Source: Dictyocoela muelleri
Taxonomy: Eukaryota > Microsporidia
Assembly (NCBI GenBank): GCA_016256075.1
Contig: SDVU01000825.1
Coordinates: forward strand, 1 to 10,293
Length of the DNA: 10,293 nt
Direction: 5' to 3'
Part shown: piece after piece, positions 7,307-10,293 of the stretch
Position numbering within the stretch: position 1 is the first letter of the stretch
Layout: the number at the start of each line of letters is the position of its first letter
Made by a program: the position numbers and the translations under genes
Notes under the pieces: model-generated
Seen by the model: the letters and a program-made list of their open reading frames with translations, nothing else
Database searches by the model: none
Told to the model about the DNA's origin: nothing

Positions 7307-7426
7307 AAATATAACATGTGGCCCGACTTGGTTTTCCACTAATGTAAAAATAAAATGTCTGTAATCAAATAAGGCATTAATATAGCATAATTAAAATTTT
7401 GTAAAATCTCGAATAAACTTCAATAT
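7307..7426 (+). repeat. R repeat copy between the two MULE-type elements
   Basis: Positions 7307-7383 are the right 77-bp direct repeat. 7384-7426 (AGCATAATTAAAATTTTGTA ... AACTTCAATAT) is the outer end of R, which is missing from the copy at 5966-6042. The outer end matches both arms of the palindrome at 4640-4967. It stops exactly where the next MULE starts. Confidence 0.75.
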
Positions 7427-7575
7427 GACAGCCCGAAAAAACGCCGGTGGCGTTTTTACGGACTGCTTTTCAGGCGAAAATTCGTAAAAATGTCGATAAA
7501 TTTTTTATAATTTAAAATACAAACCCCTATGGTTAAAAATATATCAATGTGAATATCACAAAAGGGTAAGCAAAA
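7427..7575 (+). repeat. MULE left terminal inverted repeat
   Basis: Near the tip lies a palindrome of two 9-base arms around GGT (7437-7457, AAAAACGCC...GGCGTTTTT). It is followed by GGACTGCTTTTCAGGCGAAA and, further in, AAATACAAACCCCTATGG. The match to the right end continues to about 7575, so the repeat includes a copy of the first part of the transposase frame that starts in the right arm. Confidence 0.85.
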
Positions 7576-8033
7576 AATAGGCATATTATTTAATGAAAAT
7601 GTCAATATATTGTGATATATTTTCATAAAATTCAAAAGAATCATTATGCTCATAATTAACACGAAATTTTTTATCATTTTCACCTTATTACTTTTTTTTT
7701 CCAAATCCTGTCTTTAAAAAAGATTTTTATCCTCAATCTTAATTCTTTCTTTTTTAATATATCAATAATTTTGCCAATAGAATAATTCTTTCTTTCAATT
7801 TTAGAATTTAAATGGCGATTATATGCCTCACAACTATTGGTTGTAGTAGGAATATCATGTTTTATTCTAAGATAAATACTCCAAACTTCCTAATTCTTAT
7901 ATGAGCAATTGTTTTAATAAAATTGAGTTCAAAGAATCAAGTTATATACATATAAGGAAAACTTTCAAGTTTTATTTCAGTGATTTTTATAAATTTATCT
8001 TTAACTGCAGCTGGAGGAAAAAAAGCAAGTATA

Positions 8034-8046
8034 AATAAATATTTCA
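8034..8046. repeat. SINE target-site duplication, left copy
   Basis: AATAAATATTTCA, identical to 8513-8525. In the MULE frame (minus strand) it encodes part of the KYL-FIL junction of the transposase. Confidence 0.85.
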
Positions 8047-8512
8047 TTGGACAGATAGCTCAGTGGTTAACACTCTTGAATGTAAAATTAAGTATCGTGG
8101 TTCGAATCCCGCTGACGTCAATCTTTAATAAATAATGAGAGAATGACATTAAGCGGTCATAACTATATAATTATAGTATATTATACAGTTGTTCCAGTTT
8201 TGTATAGCTTATTAAGACTTGGTCTAATGTGAATGTGAAGCAGAAAGGACTAATTAGGTGTGGGGATGAGTGCGGCGACGCATCTCGGCAAAAAGTAGTG
8301 AATAAAAATAAACATGAAAAGGCCACTAATTATCTGTATCCTGCTGAGTCATTGATAAAACGAAAATCGCGTATACAGCTTGAATCCAGGGTTGCTAGGG
8401 GAGTGACGTATTATTGGAACATCAAAAACCAAAGGTTACAGACCACGGGAGGTGACAACTCTACGGGTTGGCAGCTTCGGATGCTGTCAAATTGACATAT
8501 ATATATATATAT
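8047..8512 (+). mobile_element. tRNA-derived SINE, 466 bp, inserted in the MULE transposase
   Basis: A perfect 13-bp target duplication (AATAAATATTTCA at 8034-8046 and 8513-8525) brackets the insert. The head is tRNA-like, the body is unrecognised, and the tail is a (TA)n run from about 8497. These are marks of target-primed retrotransposition using a partner LINE's enzymes. The body is clearly less AT-rich than the surroundings and holds blocks such as GATGAGTGCGGCGACGCATC and GGTTGGCAGCTTCGGATGC. A plus-strand open frame in the body (8229-8495) has no recognised protein features and looks incidental. Removing the insert and one duplication restores the MULE frame across the site. The intact duplication makes it one of the younger insertions. 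The partner LINE is not in the window. Confidence 0.85.
8049..8120 (+). promoter_or_regulatory. tRNA-like head of the SINE (Pol III A and B boxes)
   Basis: A box TAGCTCAGTGG at 8056-8066 and B box GGTTCGAATCC at 8099-8109, 32 bases apart as in a tRNA. The acceptor stem does not pair, and the T-arm stem pairs only next to the loop, so it is a SINE promoter and not a tRNA gene. It differs from the tRNA-like units at 2687 and 3131, so it represents a second tRNA-derived family. Confidence 0.8.
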
Positions 8513-8525
8513 AATAAATATTTCA
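8513..8525. repeat. SINE target-site duplication, right copy
   Basis: AATAAATATTTCA, directly after the (TA)n tail; the partner of 8034-8046. Confidence 0.85.
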
Positions 8526-9370
8526 CGTATTTTCTAAACTGCTCATTTGTTATATAAATATCAATTATTTTATTTTCAATCATAAATCGCGTTGTAATAC
8601 GATTAAAATGAAAATTGCAACCTGATATTTTACATTATTAAAAACTTTCTAAATTGCATTATAAACTGAAATTTCACAATCAATTATCATTGTTATTGGT
8701 TGTTTTTTAATTATTTTTTTATTTATTCAAAAGCAGAAACATAAGATTTTTGAGTTTTGGGTTTTCATTAATATGTAAAAATTTAGAATCATTCTTAAAT
8801 GATAAGCAGGTATTATATAATCCTGAGCATAGTTTTTTGGAGATGTATAAAAAAAGTGCATTCAGACAGCCTAACATTAGATTTCTATAAGAAGAGAAAC
8901 ATGTTTTTCAGAGGTAAAAATATGAAAACCCGCTGTCATCTTCTAAAATTTGTAAAATAAAAATCTTTTACCATCATAAGTAAATTTATGCGAATACAAT
9001 AGTCTTGTTGCATTTTTTTTGTTTTTACCTAAGTTTGCACGATGACTTACAAAATAGTTTTCTAAGCTATCAAAAATTTCTAATGTGATTTTCCTCCTTA
9101 TTAATTAATAGAACTACTTCTTTTGTAAAAACGTCTATAAAATTATCACCAGTAGTGTTTAAATCAGAATATTTTAATTTTTTTTTAAAATTAATCTCAC
9201 ATGGCGTTTGATTTTTTTTTCATGATGATGTCCTTGAAATTTTAAAATATTTTTTTTTAAAATAGTCAGTGTGTATTCTAATAGAATTATCTCTTCGATC
9301 GCACCTCCAACTTATAAACTTCTTATAAATCTTGTCTTGATTATAAATAAAATCATCTTTCACAATTTTA

Positions 9371-9518
9371 TTCTTACCTTTTTGTGAGCTTAATATTGTT
9401 ATATTTTTAACATAGGGGTTTGTATTTTAAATTTTAACATAAAATTTCCTGCATATTTCCGGATTTTTCGCCTGAAAAGCAGTCCATAAAAACACCGCCA
9501 GCGCTTTTTCTAACTGCC
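9371..9518 (-). repeat. MULE right terminal inverted repeat
   Basis: The inverted match of 7427-7575. Read inward from 9518 it starts GGCAGTTAGAAAAAGCGCTG and includes the conserved block ending in CAGGCGAAA. The tip palindrome is degenerate here. The inner part overlaps the beginning of the FLYWCH-coding frame. Confidence 0.85.
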
Positions 9519-9580
9519 ATATAAAATATTAACAACTAAAATTATTTTTTTAAAGCAAATAAAACGTTCTACCCCGACTT
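9519..9580 (+). repeat. Direct repeat right of the MULE; truncated R
   Basis: It begins ATATAAAATATTAACAACTA exactly at the MULE's right end and matches 5927-5988. It ends at CCCCGACTT, where the next Merlin element's terminus begins. It is the start of the same sequence whose end abuts the MULE's left side at 7426. Confidence 0.75.
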
Positions 9581-9672
9581 TTGGATCAAGTATCATTATG
9601 TACCCCCCATATGTCTCAAGTGTATTTCATACCCCCGTAATTTTCAAAGTTAATTTTATAAAACCCATATAA
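9581..9672 (-). repeat. Merlin copy 1 terminus with iterated units
   Basis: TCAAGT-type units recur at 9586 and 9616, with a weaker TCAAAG at 9644 (~29-bp period). They are followed by ACCCCCC/ACCCCCG and AAACCCATAT. This is homologous to 3485-3593, which has three clear units. It lies downstream of the minus-strand Merlin gene, and the gene's last few codons and stop overlap it. It is taken as the 3' terminal repeat of that element. Confidence 0.65.
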
Positions 9673-10291
9673 TTATTGTTAAATGTTTTAAATTTAAATA
9701 TGCAGAAAATAATAATAAATAAAATTTAATAATATCCAATATTTTTGTCAGTGCGTCGTCTTTATGATGATCAATAAATAAAAAATAGGTGAGGAAATCC
9801 CCTTTCTGCGAATTTATAAAACCTCTTCTCTTTTTAATCTCATATTTTATTTTGTTGTTCAAACTTTCAACATGCTGTGTATGCGTATGTGTATTTGGAT
9901 CAACAAAATGGTATTTATGGCAGACAGTCGAATGTATATAACCATTTAAACTTTCTATTTTACCATAAGCTGCCCATTCATCTGTAGATATATAACTTCC
10001 CGGACGAACGACTCTGTCAATTATGGGGATTAAAATGTCAGCGCTATGTGATTCTACTATCTCTGCATACCCCAGAGCAGGTATTGTGGGTGTATCAACA
10101 ATTGTAATTGCCCAAATTGCTGAGGTAGGTGATCTTCCTCTATGAGAACGAACATTGAAATTGAGTTTCGTCTCATCTACTCGAACGTTGCGTCTGTATC
10201 CACCTAGTCGAATGGGATTATTAAGCCAATAAGTGTTAATTTTCTGAAATAAAATTGCTTTTATCTTTGATACTGTTCTTTTATCAATACC
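9656..10291 (-). CDS. Merlin (ISXO2-like/IS1595) transposase, partial but uninterrupted
   Basis: A cut-and-paste DDE transposase. 211 codons are open from the window edge to the TAA at 9656-9658; the N-terminus (zinc ribbon and start) lies beyond 10293. In fragment numbering: RTVSKIKAIL (5-14) is the helix before the catalytic domain. VRVDETKLNFNVRSHRGRS holds the first Asp (39). ISTDEWAAY holds the second Asp (104). VCHKYHFVDPNTHTHTQHVE (123-142) holds the loop and the catalytic Glu (142). LNNKIKYEIKKRRG and the following ~40 residues form the C-terminal basic helix. Spacing of the D, D and E fits the family. All three catalytic residues are present and there are no stops or shifts, so this copy is much younger than the other Merlin relics. 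It lacks the DEFMWR-type tail of copies 2 and 3 and resembles the microsporidian subfamily known to me, which has VESxNN and KRRKG motifs. It could be functional if the missing part is intact. Confidence 0.9.
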   Translation of the reverse strand, partial: GIDKRTVSKIKAILFQKINTYWLNNPIRLGGYRRNVRVDETKLNFNVRSHRGRSPTSAIWAITIVDTPTIPALGYAEIVESHSADILIPIIDRVVRPGSYISTDEWAAYGKIESLNGYIHSTVCHKYHFVDPNTHTHTQHVESLNNKIKYEIKKRRGFINSQKGDFLTYFLFIDHHKDDALTKILDIIKFYLLLFSAYLNLKHLTIIIWVL

Positions 10292-10293
10292 AG

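Larger units (their letters stand above)
7680..9411 (-). pseudogene. MULE transposase relic with FLYWCH zinc finger
   Basis: A Mutator-like transposase, decayed, read from right to left. 9411-9220: ILSSQKGKNKIVKDDFIYN then KKFISWRCDRRDNSIRIHT, a FLYWCH-type finger whose second Cys is lost; in the adjacent frame (9242-9114) KFQGHHHEKKIKRHV supplies the His part. 8861-8727: FFYTSPKNYAQDYIIPAY, the family's 'PKNF-x-QLYTIHA' block after the first catalytic Asp. 8699-8580: ITMIIDCEISVYNAI, the second catalytic Asp block ('TDFE-x-A-x-x-AI'), with the downstream Cys/His block degraded. 8583-8526: TNEQFRKYVKYL, which continues in frame across the SINE site into LAFFPPAAVKDKF (8033-), the 'LAFVPPEDV' motif. 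7889-7680: EVWSIYLRIKHDIPTTTNSC then EAYNRHLNS, the C-terminal 'RTNN-x-x-E' block with a basic tail. Several frameshifts and stops lie between blocks. The identification is firm; activity is lost. Confidence 0.85.
7427..9518 (-). mobile_element. MULE (Mutator-like) transposon, 2.1 kb, interrupted by a SINE
   Basis: Terminal inverted repeats of about 148 bp lie at 7427-7575 and 9371-9518. They share the tip (GACAG/GGCAG), GGACTGCTTTTCAGGCGAAA, AAAATACAAACCCCTATG and a CACAAAA-GGTAAG block. The transposase relic between them is on the minus strand and has the MULE order: FLYWCH finger, DDE-like MULE domain, C-terminal TN-x-x-EAYNR motif. Without the 466-bp SINE and one copy of its target duplication, the element would be ~1.6 kb, short but reasonable for a compact MULE. 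The flanks give only ATAT on both sides, not the usual 8-12 bp duplication; longer direct repeats abut the ends instead. It is broken by several frameshifts, stops and the SINE. Confidence 0.85.

Noticed and set aside
8049-8120. Functional tRNA gene
   Set aside because: No acceptor stem and a mostly unpaired T-arm stem. The bracketing 13-bp duplication and (TA)n tail show a SINE head.
8229-8495. 88-codon plus-strand open frame
   Set aside because: It lies wholly inside the SINE body, starts at a GTG codon and shows no protein family pattern. Higher G/C content alone explains the length.

Overview
The window is a very AT-rich, gene-poor stretch of eukaryotic DNA, about 80% A+T by eye, made almost entirely of decayed mobile elements inserted into one another. 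The best guess for the host is a microsporidian. Three things point that way: several Merlin-type (ISXO2-like, IS1595-family) DDE transposases, a MULE with a FLYWCH zinc finger, and a host-like gene with a CCC triplet just upstream of its ATG, as described for microsporidian start sites. This is inference; another AT-rich unicellular eukaryote or early fungus is possible. No spliceosomal introns and no functional tRNA or rRNA genes were seen.

Layout. 1-420 (minus) is the 5' part of an unrecognised acidic protein gene that runs off the left edge. 421-2553 is nearly empty; it holds a ~190-bp foldback repeat (826-1017) and a probable fourth Merlin relic (about 1188-1623). 2554-3353 is an ~800-bp inverted-repeat element. 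Each of its arms carries a tRNA-like RNA polymerase III promoter facing outward and ends in a GC-rich hairpin. 3485-4580 is a decayed Merlin copy (plus) behind a terminus made of ~29-bp iterated units. 4640-4967 is a large palindrome made of two inverted copies of a repeat called R here. 5020-5860 is another decayed Merlin copy (plus) that lies between inverted R copies, which are probably its terminal inverted repeats.

From 5927 rightward the right R repeat is split by nested insertions. A 1.26-kb MULE-like element (6043-7306), itself holding a 456-bp inverted-repeat element, sits between two 77-bp direct copies of R sequence. A 2.1-kb MULE (7427-9518, gene on minus) sits between two further direct copies. 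Its transposase gene was hit by a 466-bp tRNA-derived SINE (8047-8512) with a clean 13-bp target duplication. The right-hand R copy stops at 9580, where a third Merlin element begins. That element's transposase (minus, 9656-10291, running off the right edge) is the only transposase here whose visible frame is uninterrupted.

Reading of the whole: a transposon graveyard at the edge of a gene, with at least four successive insertion events that can be ordered by nesting. The most unusual signals are the direct repeats that abut both MULE-type elements (77 bp and at least 62 bp, against the 8-12 bp usual for MULEs) and the foldback element with an outward Pol III promoter in each arm.
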